Shown here in pieces: positions 36,273 through 46,080 of a DNA stretch of 64,000 bases. The position numbers and the translations under genes are program-made. The DNA comes from Szabonella alba (GTDB lineage: Bacteria; Pseudomonadota; Alphaproteobacteria; Rhodobacterales; Rhodobacteraceae). How positions within the stretch are numbered: position 1 is the first letter of the stretch; every line of letters starts with the position of its first letter. The notes under the pieces are model-generated. The model saw nothing but the letters and a program-made list of their open reading frames with translations, did no database searches and was not told the DNA's origin. Location of the stretch: positions 496,001-560,000 of the forward strand of contig NZ_JAESVN010000002.1 in NCBI RefSeq assembly GCF_016765775.1, written 5' to 3'.

Positions 36273-38153
36273 ATGATGCTGGATACCCCCAAGATAGGCG
36301 CCGAACAGCGCCCCGTGATCCGTCAACTGGATGAGGCCGCGATCAACCGCATCGCGGCGGGTGAGGTGGTGGAACGCCCTGCCTCGGCGGTCAAGGAACT
36401 GGTGGAAAACGCGCTGGATGCAGGCGCGCGGCGGATTGCGGTCGATTATGCCGATGGCGGCAAGACCCTGATCCGCGTCACCGATGACGGCTGCGGCATG
36501 ACGCCCGCCGATCTGCCGCTGGCCCTGTCGCGCCATGCGACATCGAAGATCGACGGATCCGACCTTCTGAACATTCATTCCTTCGGCTTCCGGGGGGAGG
36601 CGCTGCCCTCGCTGGGGGCGGTGGGGCGTCTGACCATCACGTCCCGCGCGCAGGGGGACGAGGCGGCGGTGATCGCGGTTTCGGGTGGGCGGGCTGATCC
36701 GGTGCGCCCGGCGGCGCTGACGCGCGGCACGGTCGTCGAATTGTGCGACCTGTTCTTTGCCACGCCCGCGCGGCTGAAATTCATGCGCACCGACCGGGCC
36801 GAGGCACAGGCCATCGGCGATGTCATCAAACGGCTGGCGCTGGCAGAACCCGGCGTCGGCTTCACCCTGCGCGATGTGTCGGGCGGGGGCGAAGGGCGCG
36901 TGGTCTTCCGCGCCGATCCCGAACAGGGCGATTTCTTCGACAGCCTGTCGCGCAGGCTGGGTGGCGTTCTGGGCCGTGATTTCATCGACAACGCTTTCCG
37001 TGTCGATGCCGAACGCGCGCCCTTGCATCTGGTCGGCTATGCCGGACTGCCGACCTATTCGCGCGGCAGTTCCGTTGCGCAATTCCTGTTCGTCAATGGC
37101 CGTCCGGTGCAGGACCGGGCGCTGTTCGGTGCCTTGCGCGCGGCCTATATGGATGTGCTGAGCCGCGACCGGCATCCGGCGGTGGTGCTGAACCTGCGCT
37201 GCGATCCGCAAGAGGTGGATGTGAATGTCCATCCCGCGAAATCCGAGGTTCGGTTCCGTGATCCGGCGGGGGCGCGGTCGCTGATGATTACCGCGCTTCG
37301 GCACGGGCTGGCCGAGGCGGGGCATCGGGCGTCATCAACCGTGGGGGCGGAAACGCTGGCCAGTTTCCGGGCCGAGGCTGGCGAAACCACCCCCCCGCGC
37401 ATCTATCAGATGGATCGCCCGTCCTTGGGCGCCTTGGCGCAAAGCCACCGGATGCAGGCCCCACAAGGGTATGAACCTGCCCCGCCGCCACAGGCATTCG
37501 GCTTTGCCGAGGCACCGGGCGCGCGCACTGAACCCGCCACCCTGCCGGATGAGCAGGCAGCCCCGGTCGCGTCGCATCCGCTGGGGGCCGCGCGGGCGCA
37601 ACTGCATGAAAACTACATCATCGCGCAAACCGCCGATGGCATCGTGATCGTCGATCAGCACGCCGCGCATGAACGTCTGGTCTATGAGCGGCTGAAGGCC
37701 GAACGCGCGGGCAAGGGCATCGCGGCGCAGGCGCTGCTGATCCCCGAGATTGTGGAACTGTCCGCGACCGAGGCCGCGCTGATGCTGGAACTGGCCCCCG
37801 ATCTGGCCGAACTGGGGCTGGGGATCGAGGCTTTCGGCGGCGGGGCGATTGCCGTGCGGGAAACCCCGGCGATCTTGGGCCGGATTGATGCAAGCGCCCT
37901 GATCCGCGACATTCTGGACGATCTGGCGGATGCGGGCGGCAGCGAACGCCTGCGCGGCCGCATTGACGCGGTTTTGTCCCGCATGTCCTGTCATGGCTCC
38001 ATCCGGTCGGGTCGCCAGATGCGCGCCGAAGAAATGAACGCGCTTTTGCGGGAAATGGAGGCGACGCCGCTGTCGGGCCAGTGCAATCACGGGCGGCCGA
38101 CCTTTGTGGAACTGAAGCTGGCCGATATTGAAAAGCTGTTCGGGCGCAGATGA
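36273..38153 (+). CDS. mutL: DNA mismatch repair protein MutL
   Basis: This 626-residue mismatch-repair ATPase has its GHKL motifs intact: INRIAAGEVVERPASAVKEL, VTDDGCGM, RHATSK and GFRGEALPS. A Pro-rich linker (about residues 370-440) is followed by the C-terminal dimerisation/endonuclease domain. The endonuclease motif DQHAAHERLVYE matches DQHAX2EX4E. Partner zinc-site segments MSCHGSIRSG and QCNHGRPTFV are present as well. This MutL should therefore nick DNA itself, as in bacteria without MutH. The stop overlaps the rmuC start by four bases. Confidence 0.97.
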   Translation: MMLDTPKIGAEQRPVIRQLDEAAINRIAAGEVVERPASAVKELVENALDAGARRIAVDYADGGKTLIRVTDDGCGMTPADLPLALSRHATSKIDGSDLLNIHSFGFRGEALPSLGAVGRLTITSRAQGDEAAVIAVSGGRADPVRPAALTRGTVVELCDLFFATPARLKFMRTDRAEAQAIGDVIKRLALAEPGVGFTLRDVSGGGEGRVVFRADPEQGDFFDSLSRRLGGVLGRDFIDNAFRVDAERAPLHLVGYAGLPTYSRGSSVAQFLFVNGRPVQDRALFGALRAAYMDVLSRDRHPAVVLNLRCDPQEVDVNVHPAKSEVRFRDPAGARSLMITALRHGLAEAGHRASSTVGAETLASFRAEAGETTPPRIYQMDRPSLGALAQSHRMQAPQGYEPAPPPQAFGFAEAPGARTEPATLPDEQAAPVASHPLGAARAQLHENYIIAQTADGIVIVDQHAAHERLVYERLKAERAGKGIAAQALLIPEIVELSATEAALMLELAPDLAELGLGIEAFGGGAIAVRETPAILGRIDASALIRDILDDLADAGGSERLRGRIDAVLSRMSCHGSIRSGRQMRAEEMNALLREMEATPLSGQCNHGRPTFVELKLADIEKLFGRR

Positions 38154-39325
38154 TCCGCATCGGGGAACAGGTTTACGCATGGAATGACCCTGCGGTGCTG
38201 ATCGCCGCCGGGGTCGCGCTTGTGGTTGTCGGGTTCTTCCTGCTGATCCTGCGCGCACTTGGCCGGTCGGCGCGGTCAACCGAACCCTTGATGCGCGAAA
38301 TGGCCTGGCTGGGACAGCGGGTGCAGGGCCTGTCGGAAGGGCAGGAGCGGCTGGCGGGCGGCCTGCATCATGTGTCCGAGGCGCAGGCGCATAGCCAGAC
38401 GGCGATGCTGAAAGTGATGGAACAGCGGCTGGCGGATGTGCAGCGCGGCATGACCGAAAGCCTGCAGGGCACATCGACCCGCACGGCGCGGTCCTTGGGC
38501 GAATTGCAGCAGCGGCTGGAAACCATCGACCGCGCACAGGCCAATATCGAAAAACTGTCGGGCAATGTGCTGAGCCTTCAGGACATCCTGTCGAACAAGC
38601 AGACGCGGGGGGCGTTCGGGGAAATCCAGCTCAATGACATCGTGCGCAAGGCGCTTCCGTCCGACGCCTATACGATGCAGGCGACCTTGCAGAACGGCAA
38701 GCGCGCCGATTGCCTGATCCATCTTCCCAAACCCCCCGGGCCCATCGTGATCGACAGCAAATTCCCGCTTGAGGCCTATGAGGCGCTGCGCCGCGCGGAA
38801 ACGCCATTGCAGGCGACCGAGGCCGCGCGGATGATGCGGACCTCGGTGCGCGCGCATATCAGGGCGATTGCCGAGAAATATATCGTCGAGGGCGAAACGG
38901 CGGATGGCGCGCTGATGTTCCTGCCTTCGGAGGCGGTCTATGCCGAATTGCACGCGAATTTCCCCGAACTGGTGCGCGAGGGGTTCGAGGTGAAGGTCTG
39001 GATCGTGTCACCCACCACCTGCATGGCGACCCTGAACACGATGCGCGCGGTGCTGAAGGATGCACGGATGCGCGAACAGGCGGGGGCGATCCGCTCCACC
39101 CTGCGGCTTTTGCACCGCGATGTGGAACTGGTGGTCGAACGGGTGCAGAAGCTGGACACCCATTTCAATCAGGCCCGGGCCGATCTGGACGGGATTGGCA
39201 CGGCGGCGGAACGGGCGGGCAAGCGCGCCGCGAAACTGGACAATTTCGATTTTGAGGAACTGGGCCCCGAGATCGTGCCCGAGGCCGTGCCCTTGCCTGC
39301 GCTTTCAAAGGGAAAGGGGGAATGA
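38150..39325 (+). CDS. rmuC: DNA recombination protein RmuC
   Basis: This 391-residue protein has an N-terminal membrane helix (PAVLIAAGVALVVVGFFLLIL) and a long coiled coil (about residues 60-150). The RmuC nuclease-like domain follows: NKQTRGAFGEIQLNDIVRKALP, CLIHLPKPPGPIVIDSKFPLEAYEAL and MFLPSEAVYAELHANFPEL. RmuC limits DNA inversions at short inverted repeats in E. coli and is thought to cut DNA structures. It overlaps mutL and hutD by four bases on each side, an arrangement that links two genome-stability genes. Confidence 0.95.
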   Translation: MIRIGEQVYAWNDPAVLIAAGVALVVVGFFLLILRALGRSARSTEPLMREMAWLGQRVQGLSEGQERLAGGLHHVSEAQAHSQTAMLKVMEQRLADVQRGMTESLQGTSTRTARSLGELQQRLETIDRAQANIEKLSGNVLSLQDILSNKQTRGAFGEIQLNDIVRKALPSDAYTMQATLQNGKRADCLIHLPKPPGPIVIDSKFPLEAYEALRRAETPLQATEAARMMRTSVRAHIRAIAEKYIVEGETADGALMFLPSEAVYAELHANFPELVREGFEVKVWIVSPTTCMATLNTMRAVLKDARMREQAGAIRSTLRLLHRDVELVVERVQKLDTHFNQARADLDGIGTAAERAGKRAAKLDNFDFEELGPEIVPEAVPLPALSKGKGE

Positions 39326-39858
39326 TGCGGCATCTGACGGCAGCGGATTTCCGCAGCATGCCCTGGGCCAATGGCAAGGGCGTAACGCTGGAACTGGCGC
39401 GCGCGGATCGCGCTGGCGCGATGCTGTGGCGGCTGTCGCGCGCCTCGGTGGTCGAGGATGGGGATTTCTCGATCTTCCCGGGGATCGAACGGAACCTGAC
39501 CGTGCTGACCGGACCCGGCTTTGATCTGGTGGGCATGGGGGGGGATCTGCGCGCCGACCCGCTGCGCCCTGTGGCCTTTGCGGGCGATGTGCCGGTCCGT
39601 GCCCAAGGGGTAACGGCCCCTTGCGACGATTTCAACGTGATGACCGCGCGCCATCTGCCGCGTCCCGGGGTTACGGTCGCCGATGCAGGGCGGATCGTGA
39701 TCGCTGACGGCATCGCGGCGCTTTATGCGCTGGCTGGCGGGCAGGTGAATGGCCAAGCGGTTGCCGCGGGCGATCTGATCCTGACCGAGGGCGCATTGGA
39801 CTGGCAGATGCAGGGCCCGGCGATTGCCGTCAGCCTGCCTGCAGCCCCGATGCCCTGA
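39322..39858 (+). CDS. HutD/Ves family cupin-like protein
   Basis: This 178-residue protein of the HutD/Ves family opens with the typical MPWANGKGVTLELARADR, followed by WRLSRASVVEDGDFSIFPGIERNLTVL and PCDDFNVMTARHLPRPGV. HutD often accompanies histidine utilisation genes and may protect against high intermediate levels, but no hut genes are present here. Two ATG codons lie in tandem; the first overlaps the rmuC stop. It ends exactly where the first copy of the flanking repeat begins. Confidence 0.9.
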   Translation: MMRHLTAADFRSMPWANGKGVTLELARADRAGAMLWRLSRASVVEDGDFSIFPGIERNLTVLTGPGFDLVGMGGDLRADPLRPVAFAGDVPVRAQGVTAPCDDFNVMTARHLPRPGVTVADAGRIVIADGIAALYALAGGQVNGQAVAAGDLILTEGALDWQMQGPAIAVSLPAAPMP

Positions 39859-40012
39859 CAGGCGGCTGAAAATCCATTTCAGGGCAGTGCGAGAGGGATA
39901 TCAATCCGTTTTGCGTTGCCGTTGCAATTGCGTCGGGACCACCTGCCACGCACGACAACAGAGGACAGCAAGCGAAAACCCCTCCGCAAAGCCGGAGCAG
40001 TGGCCCCGGCCA
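39859..40012 (+). repeat. Non-coding repeat, copy A, left border of the catabolic block
   Basis: It begins with CAGGCGGCTGAAAATCCATT immediately after the hutD stop. It shares a series of matching blocks with 55760-55938 in the same orientation: the first 26 bases (23 identical), CCGTTTTGCGTTGC, GACAACAGAGGACAGC and GGACAGCAAGCGAAAACC. No open frame is convincing. The CAGGC-GCTGAAAA end resembles the terminal repeats of some insertion sequences, but no transposase is present. It lies between the convergent hutD and amidohydrolase genes. Confidence 0.7.
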
Positions 40013-40021
40013 TCCAAAGAC

Positions 40022-41506
40022 CTAGTCCAGCGCCGGATAGGCGGGGGGGAAAATCTCGGATTCCGCCGGATGGCCCCATGTGCGGTCCGGATATTTCCGG
40101 CGCAGACCATCGAACTGTGCCTGCGCGCGGGTGCGGGCGGCGGCCATGTCCATGCCCGCAACCGCGCCTTCGCGCATCGACAGGCGGCCATCGACGAAGA
40201 CCGCCCGCGTCACCCGCCCCGTCGCCCCCAGCACCAGACTGCGCACCGGATCGACACGCGGCGCGATCAACGGATCGGCCATGTCGAACACCGCGATATC
40301 GGCCTTGGCCCCCGGCATCAGGCGGCCCAGATCGGGGCGGCGCAGCGCGTCGGCCCCGCCGATGGTGGCCGCGTCGAACATCTGCTGCGGGCCGGTCTGG
40401 TCAAGGCTGTCGCCCATCATCCGCGCCGCCATCACGCCCACAGCCATGTTCAGCACCATATCGGGAGGGGCGGTATCAGTGCCCATGCCGATGCCGATGC
40501 CCATGGCGCGGACCCTGGCAAAGGAGTTCAGCGCTGTGCCGGACCGGGCAAAGACCAGCGGACAATGCGCGATGGTGACGCCATGTTCGGCATAAAGCGC
40601 CAGATCGGTTTCAGTCGCCTGCACCGCATGTGGTGCGATCAGCCGGTCCGTCAGCGCACCGAACCCCGCCATCCATTGCGGCGCGGTCGTGCCATGCAGC
40701 CGGGCAACGGCCTCACGCTCCATCAGGCCCTGCGCCATATGCAGGCGCACCGGCACGTCCAGATCGCGCGCCGCCGCCATGGTGCGGGTCAGCAGCGTCT
40801 CGGTGCAGGTTTCCACCCGGTCGGGTGCCAGCATTCCCTGCACCAGCCCGCCGAACCGGCCCGCCTGCGCGCCGATGAAGGCGATTGCATCCTCAAGGCC
40901 CCGCAGCCCGCGCGCCTCGTCAAACCGCGGTTCCAGAACGCCCGGGGCGGTGCAGACCATCCCGCCGGACCGATAGGCCGGGCCCAGCCAGACGCGCAGG
41001 CCCAGATCGCCCGCCGCCTCGGCCGCCGCTTCGAATTCGGCCACCGTTTCCCCCCATTCGCGATAGAACAGCGAGGCAATGGGCAGGGCCGATGTGATGC
41101 CGTTGCACAGAAGCTGCGCGAAGGCGAAGCGTTTCTGAAAGGCCAGTTCCTCGGGCGTATACATTTCATAGGGGCCCGCCTCGACATAGCTTTGCGGCCA
41201 GACGCGGCCCTTGGCCCATGCCGGACCGCAATCGACCCCCAGCATCGTCGTATCCAGATCGGACAGCGCATCAAGGTCGATGAAGCCGGGGGAGATCAGC
41301 ACCTCCCCCAGATCGAAGCGCTGCGCGACCTCACCGGAAAAGCGGGGGCCGACATAAAGGATGCGGTCCCCTTCGATCACCACCTCGCCGTTTTCCAGCA
41401 GGCGGTGCCCGCCTTGGGCCCCGTCCGGAACATGGGCGACGATCCAGCGGGCGGCCAGCGCGGTGCGGCCTGTGGGGCGCGCGCCAAGGGTCAGGGTTTC
41501 CAGCAT
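40022..41506 (-). CDS. Amidohydrolase-superfamily protein lacking the HxH metal motif
   Basis: This 494-residue amidohydrolase-like protein resembles the AtzA/TrzN/guanine deaminase branch. The first metal motif, normally HxH after PGFID, reads PGFIDLDALSDLD (about residues 70-82), so the two histidines are replaced. The later sites look intact: VRLHMAQ, APHAVQATE, ITIAHCP-like VTIAHCP and MGTDTAPPDM. It may bind a single metal ion or use a different chemistry. It is the last gene of the nine-gene operon. Its start overlaps the upstream stop (TGATG). The upstream extension of the frame (to 41800) overlaps the neighbour and is not used. Confidence 0.85.
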   Translation of the reverse strand: MLETLTLGARPTGRTALAARWIVAHVPDGAQGGHRLLENGEVVIEGDRILYVGPRFSGEVAQRFDLGEVLISPGFIDLDALSDLDTTMLGVDCGPAWAKGRVWPQSYVEAGPYEMYTPEELAFQKRFAFAQLLCNGITSALPIASLFYREWGETVAEFEAAAEAAGDLGLRVWLGPAYRSGGMVCTAPGVLEPRFDEARGLRGLEDAIAFIGAQAGRFGGLVQGMLAPDRVETCTETLLTRTMAAARDLDVPVRLHMAQGLMEREAVARLHGTTAPQWMAGFGALTDRLIAPHAVQATETDLALYAEHGVTIAHCPLVFARSGTALNSFARVRAMGIGIGMGTDTAPPDMVLNMAVGVMAARMMGDSLDQTGPQQMFDAATIGGADALRRPDLGRLMPGAKADIAVFDMADPLIAPRVDPVRSLVLGATGRVTRAVFVDGRLSMREGAVAGMDMAAARTRAQAQFDGLRRKYPDRTWGHPAESEIFPPAYPALD

Positions 41507-42696
41507 CAGGGGGCCTCGGTCAGGGCAAGTCCATGCCGGGCGGTTACCCGCCCGGCCTTGATCGTCAGGGGGCGGGGGGCCGCTTCGGCCACGGCCTCGG
41601 CCAGCGTGCTGCCGGTCAGCAAGGTCAGATCGGCGGGGCATCCGGGGGCAAGGCGATGATCCGCCCGCCCCATCACCGCCGCGCCGCCGGTAGAACAAAG
41701 CGCCAGCACCCGCTCCAGATCGGCATCGGCGCGCAGGTTGTTGCGCAGCGCCACGATCCGCGCGCGGTCCAGCATGTCGGGACGGTTCCACGGGTTCCAT
41801 GTGTCGCGCACCCCGTCGCAGCCCGCGCCCATGCGCAGCCCCGCCGCCTGAATGCGCGTGACCTGCGGCACCTCGCGGGAGGGCGCGCCGGTGGTCAGGA
41901 TCGCGACATCCTGTTCGGCCAGCGCCGCAATCAGCGCCCCGGCGCGCGGCCAGTCGGGCATGCCCAGACAGAAGGCATGGCTGATCGCCACCTTGCCCTT
42001 CATGTCCAGCGCGCGGATCCGTTCCAGCATCAGCTCAACCGAGAATGCCCCCAGTTCGCCGGGTTCGTGCAGATGGATGTCGATGCCCTTGCCGTGCCGG
42101 TCGGCCAGCGCGAAAATCGCGTCCAGATGCCCCTTCGGGTCACGGTCGATGCCGCAGGGGTCCAGTCCGCCCACCAGATCGGCGCCTTCCGACAGGGCCA
42201 CGTCCAGCAATTCAAGCGTGCCGGGGCGGATCATCAGCCCCGATTGCGGGAAGGCGACAATCTCGATCTCCACCTGCCCGGCCAGCGCCTCCCGCGTGGC
42301 CAGCACGCCGCGCAGCATGGCCAGACAGTGATCGGTGTCGATATCGACATGGCTGCGGATATGGGTCGTGCCCGCCCCGATCAGCGCCAGCGCATGGCGC
42401 ATCGACTGTCGGTGCGGATCAAGGCCCAGCCGGTGACGCGCGGCGCGTTCATTGTCGATCATGTCGCGCAGCGCGGTGCCGACCGCGTTTTCATACCAGC
42501 CCATGCCCATCACGGTCTTGTCGAGATGAGTATGCGCCTCGACCAGACCCGGCACGGCGATGGCGCCCGCGCCCTCCTCGACCGTCACGCCCGGCGCGTC
42601 CAGCCCGGGGCCGATTTCGGCGATCCGGCCACCCCGGATCAGGATATCGGCGGGCGCGGCCCCCATGGGGCGAACGTCACGCAGCAGAAGGTCCAT
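41506..42696 (-). CDS. Cytosine deaminase-like amidohydrolase
   Basis: This 396-residue enzyme of the cytosine deaminase (CodA) branch has the metal motif GLVEAHTHLDKTV, SHVDIDTD, the second-site GIDIHLHEPGE (His, Glu), KVAISHAFCLG and the catalytic Asp in GAGCDGVRDTWNPWN. These segments fit CodA and related isoguanine or creatinine-type deaminases. The actual substrate may be a heterocyclic amine other than cytosine. It overlaps both neighbours by a single base, placing it in the transporter-linked operon. Confidence 0.88.
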   Translation of the reverse strand: MDLLLRDVRPMGAAPADILIRGGRIAEIGPGLDAPGVTVEEGAGAIAVPGLVEAHTHLDKTVMGMGWYENAVGTALRDMIDNERAARHRLGLDPHRQSMRHALALIGAGTTHIRSHVDIDTDHCLAMLRGVLATREALAGQVEIEIVAFPQSGLMIRPGTLELLDVALSEGADLVGGLDPCGIDRDPKGHLDAIFALADRHGKGIDIHLHEPGELGAFSVELMLERIRALDMKGKVAISHAFCLGMPDWPRAGALIAALAEQDVAILTTGAPSREVPQVTRIQAAGLRMGAGCDGVRDTWNPWNRPDMLDRARIVALRNNLRADADLERVLALCSTGGAAVMGRADHRLAPGCPADLTLLTGSTLAEAVAEAAPRPLTIKAGRVTARHGLALTEAP

Positions 42697-43421
42697 CAGG
42701 CCACCTCGGAAAACAAACCGCCGCGTTTCGCGCGCGGCCAGTCATAGGCACCGGTCTTGGCGGTGCGATAACCCATACCGACAATCGCCTCGGCCTGTTT
42801 TACCGCGGCCGTCACCCCGTCGATCACCGGCAGCCCGGTTTCCCGCGCCAGCCAGTCGCAAAGCTCGGCCATACCCGCGCAGCCCAGCACCACCGCCTCG
42901 GCCCCGTCGCGCGTGGCGGCGTTCAGGATCTCGGTGCGCAGCAGATTGCGCGCCATGGCGGGATCTTCCTCAAGCGCCAGCACCGGCAGGTCGATGGCCC
43001 GCACCCGGCGGCAGCGGCGGCCCGCACCGTAAGCCTCGGCCAGATCCTCGATGATCGGCACGGATCGCGGCAGCGTCGTCACGATGGAAAAGCGCGAGGC
43101 CAGCGTCATCGCGACCTGAAGCGCGGCCTGACAGATGCCGATCACCGGGCCCGCCGCGACCTCGCGCGCCGCGTTCAGCCCCGGATCGTCGAAACAGGCA
43201 ATGACATGGGCCGCCGCCCCACGCGCCTCGGCGGCCCGGATCGCGGCCAGCATGGCGGGCACGGCCAGCGCCTCATCGGCATAGCCCTCGATCGAGGCGG
43301 GCGTGTCTGGCGGGGTCCAAAGCTCGATCACCGTATCGGCGGCGGCCACGCGCCGCGCCGCCCGTCCGGCCTGTTCGGTCATGGATGCGGTGGAGTTCGG
43401 ATTGACCAGATGCAGCAGCAT
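42696..43421 (-). CDS. Aspartate/glutamate/hydantoin racemase family protein
   Basis: This 241-residue protein belongs to the Asp/Glu racemase superfamily, nearest the hydantoin racemase group by LHLVNPNSTASMTEQ at the N-terminus. Two active-site cysteines are visible: HVIACFDDPGLNAARE (first) and EAVVLGCAGMAELCDWLA (second). Enzymes of this group racemise hydantoins or act as decarboxylases or isomerases on small acids. With a cytosine deaminase-like enzyme next door, a role in degrading an N-heterocycle is plausible. One-base overlaps join it to its neighbours. Confidence 0.88.
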   Translation of the reverse strand: MLLHLVNPNSTASMTEQAGRAARRVAAADTVIELWTPPDTPASIEGYADEALAVPAMLAAIRAAEARGAAAHVIACFDDPGLNAAREVAAGPVIGICQAALQVAMTLASRFSIVTTLPRSVPIIEDLAEAYGAGRRCRRVRAIDLPVLALEEDPAMARNLLRTEILNAATRDGAEAVVLGCAGMAELCDWLARETGLPVIDGVTAAVKQAEAIVGMGYRTAKTGAYDWPRAKRGGLFSEVA

Positions 43422-44095
43422 CAGCGGATATCCTTTGTGGAACGGGCCGGTCCGGGTGTGGCGGCGCTCTGGCCGACCTCATGCCGGGTCATCGCCTCGG
43501 GTTTCTTCAGTTCGAACTGGCGGTCGGCGACGATGTAGTTGTCGGCATGCAGCCGGGCGAGCGGCTGATAAACGCCCGGATCGACATAGCGGCCCTGCGC
43601 ATCCATGCAGTCGTCACGCACGGTCATTTCCACCACCTCCCCCAGAACGATGGCGCGGCGGGGATAGTCGATGATCCGCTCCACCCGGCATTCCATCGCA
43701 CAGGGGGTGCGGGTGACGAACCGTGCGTCGATCTGGCGGCAGGGGCTGGTGGCGAGACCCGAAAATTCGGTTTCATCCACATCGCTGGCGAAATTGACAC
43801 CGCAAAGGATCATCGCCTCGGACAGCTCCAGATCCACCATATTGACGCAGAATTCCCCGCTGCGGCGCAGATTGACCAGCGTATCCTTTTCGCTGCCATC
43901 GGGCCGGGCGCTGAAACCGATGATGACGATGGGCGGTTCATGCGCGAAGACGTTGAAAAAACTCATCGGGGCGGCATTGCCCTGCCCGTTCGCAGACCGC
44001 GTGGTGACCAGCGCAATCGGGCGCGGCCCCACGAAATTGGTCAGCAGCCGATAGCGGTCGGCGGCGGGCAATTGGGTAAAATCGAACTCCATCAT
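43421..44095 (-). CDS. Flavin reductase-like FMN-binding protein
   Basis: This 224-residue protein of the flavin reductase-like (flavoredoxin) family has FVGPRPIALVTTRSANGQGNAAPMSFFNVFAHEPPIVIIGFSARPDG as the FMN-binding part. SGEFCVNMVDLELSEAMILC and ECRVERIIDYPRRAIVLGEV follow. Members supply reduced flavin to monooxygenases or act as FMN carriers; no monooxygenase gene lies in this operon. The 25-residue C-terminal tail is Arg/Ala-rich and may be disordered. It overlaps the ABC ATPase gene by four bases. Confidence 0.88.
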   Translation of the reverse strand: MMEFDFTQLPAADRYRLLTNFVGPRPIALVTTRSANGQGNAAPMSFFNVFAHEPPIVIIGFSARPDGSEKDTLVNLRRSGEFCVNMVDLELSEAMILCGVNFASDVDETEFSGLATSPCRQIDARFVTRTPCAMECRVERIIDYPRRAIVLGEVVEMTVRDDCMDAQGRYVDPGVYQPLARLHADNYIVADRQFELKKPEAMTRHEVGQSAATPGPARSTKDIR

Positions 44096-45111
44096 CCGGC
44101 CTTTCGCAGCGGTTCGGGCGACAGCCGCCCCTCGGCCACCGCATGACAGCGCACCTGCGCTGCGCCCTGCGGCAGGAATTGCGGAGCCTCAGAGCGGCAG
44201 CGCGCATCGGCATGGGGGCAGCGCGGGTGGAAGTGACAGCCAAGGGGCGGCGTGATCGGGTTCGGCACCTCGCCCGCCGGGCGGTCGATATCGCGGTTCT
44301 TCATGCCGATATCGGGGATCGTGTCCAGCAGAAGCCGCGTATAGGGATGCTGCGGACGGGCAAAGATTTCCTCGGCCGGGGCCAGTTCGACCAGACGGCC
44401 CAGATACATCACGCCGATCATGTCCGAGATGTAATTCACCACGGCAAGGTCATGGCTGATGAACAGATAGGTCAGCCCCAGTTCACGCTGCAATTCCCGC
44501 ATCAGGTTCAGGATCTGCGCCTGCACCGACACATCCAGCGCCGAGGTGGGTTCATCGCAGACCAGAAATTCCGGCTTGGTCGAGATGGCCCGCGCGATGG
44601 AAATGCGCTGCCGCTGACCGCCGGAAAATTCATGCGGAAACTTCTCACCATCTGCCGCAGACAGGCCCACGAATTCCAGCAACCGGTCCACCTCACGCCG
44701 CCGGTCGGCGGGGTCGGGATGGGTGCCATAGGATTTCATCGGCTCGCCAATGATGCGCGCCACGCGCCAGCGCGGGTTGAGGCTGGCATAGGGATCCTGA
44801 AAGATCATCTGCATCCGGCGCCGGGTTTCCGGCGGGCTGCCTGCCGGACGGCCCGCCAGTTCAACCCCGTCAAAGCGGATGCTGCCACCCGAAGGCGCGG
44901 TCAGCCCCATCAACAGCTTGGCAACCGTGGATTTGCCGCAACCCGATTCCCCCACAAGGCTGAGCGTCTGGCCGCGCGGAATGGCAAAATCTACCCCATC
45001 AACCGCATGGACGACCTGCCGCCCGCTGCGGTCAAGGATGCGGTTGATCAGCGGTCGCGACAGATCAAATGTCTTCTTCAGGCCGGTTACCTGCACCAGA
45101 GCGTCAGTCAT
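44092..45111 (-). CDS. Oligopeptide-type ABC transporter ATP-binding protein (OppF-like)
   Basis: This 339-residue cytoplasmic ATPase has Walker [11 protein letters not shown], the Q loop [12 protein letters not shown], the signature [15 protein letters not shown], Walker [13 protein letters not shown] and the switch His in FISHDLAVV. The C-terminal oligopeptide/dipeptide extension ([20 protein letters not shown], with several Cys) is typical of OppD/OppF and often binds an iron-sulfur cluster. It pairs with the next ATPase to drive uptake of the ligand bound by the 48103-49668 protein. Confidence 0.95.
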   Translation of the reverse strand: MTDALVQVTGLKKTFDLSRPLINRILDRSGRQVVHAVDGVDFAIPRGQTLSLVGESGCGKSTVAKLLMGLTAPSGGSIRFDGVELAGRPAGSPPETRRRMQMIFQDPYASLNPRWRVARIIGEPMKSYGTHPDPADRRREVDRLLEFVGLSAADGEKFPHEFSGGQRQRISIARAISTKPEFLVCDEPTSALDVSVQAQILNLMRELQRELGLTYLFISHDLAVVNYISDMIGVMYLGRLVELAPAEEIFARPQHPYTRLLLDTIPDIGMKNRDIDRPAGEVPNPITPPLGCHFHPRCPHADARCRSEAPQFLPQGAAQVRCHAVAEGRLSPEPLRKAG

Positions 45112-46076
45112 ACGGGGATCTCCTCGGCCAGATGGCAGGATACCTGCGCGGCCCCGGTCCCGCGCAGGGCGGGACGTTCGGCAATGCAGCGGTCAATGCG
45201 ATACGGGCAGCGCGGCGCAAAGGCACAGCCCGCCGGGCGCGATGCCGGGCGCGGCATGGCGCCTTCGATCTGCGGCAGGATCTCGGGGCGCGGCCCGATG
45301 CGCGGGATCGAGGCCATCAGCCCCGCCGTATAGGGATGGCGCGGATGGGTCAGCACTTCGGCCACCGGCCCCACCTCGACGATGCGGCCCGCATACATCA
45401 CCGCCACGCGGTCGGCAGTTTCAGCGATCACCCCCATGTCATGCGTGACAAGGACGACCGCCGCCCCGGTTTCCCGCGCCAGTCGGCGCAAAAGCGCGAT
45501 GATCTGCGCCTGCACAGACACATCCAGCGCCGTGGTCGGCTCATCCGCGATAATCAGGCGCGGTTCGGCGCACAGCGCCAGCGCGATCACCACCCTTTGC
45601 CGCATCCCGCCGGAATATTGATGCGGATAGGTGTCGATGCGCTTTTCCGGGGCCGGAATGCCGACACGGCGCAGCCAGTCGATGGCCCGTTCGCGCGCCG
45701 CCTCCTTCGTCAGCGGCAGATGGGCGCGGATCGTCTCGATCAGTTGGTCACCCACGGTCAGCACCGGGTTGAGGCTGGTCAGCGGGTCCTGAAAGATCGC
45801 GCCGATCCGCCGCCCCCGGATGCGCCGCATCGCGGCGGGGGGCAGATTGTCGATCCGCTCCCCCTCCAGCCGGATCTCACCGCTGGAGATATGGCCGGGC
45901 GGTTCCAGCAGCCCGATGATGGCCGCACCGGTCATCGACTTGCCGGCACCGCTTTCGCCGACCATGCCCAGAATCTCACCGGGTTCGACATGGATCGTGA
46001 CGTTTTCGATGGCGTTCGTGCTGCCGTGACGGCTGGGAAAGGTCACGGTCAGGTTCTCGACGGTCAGCAGGGCCAT
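45108..46076 (-). CDS. Oligopeptide-type ABC transporter ATP-binding protein (OppD-like)
   Basis: This 322-residue ATPase is the second of the pair. It has Walker [13 protein letters not shown] loop [12 protein letters not shown], signature [15 protein letters not shown], Walker [13 protein letters not shown] and the switch His in LVTHDMGVI. The C-terminal [18 protein letters not shown] segment carries the cysteines common in OppD. It overlaps the OppF-like gene by four bases and starts 4 bases after the permease gene, within one operon. Confidence 0.95.
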   Translation of the reverse strand: MALLTVENLTVTFPSRHGSTNAIENVTIHVEPGEILGMVGESGAGKSMTGAAIIGLLEPPGHISSGEIRLEGERIDNLPPAAMRRIRGRRIGAIFQDPLTSLNPVLTVGDQLIETIRAHLPLTKEAARERAIDWLRRVGIPAPEKRIDTYPHQYSGGMRQRVVIALALCAEPRLIIADEPTTALDVSVQAQIIALLRRLARETGAAVVLVTHDMGVIAETADRVAVMYAGRIVEVGPVAEVLTHPRHPYTAGLMASIPRIGPRPEILPQIEGAMPRPASRPAGCAFAPRCPYRIDRCIAERPALRGTGAAQVSCHLAEEIPV

Positions 46077-46080
46077 GGCG

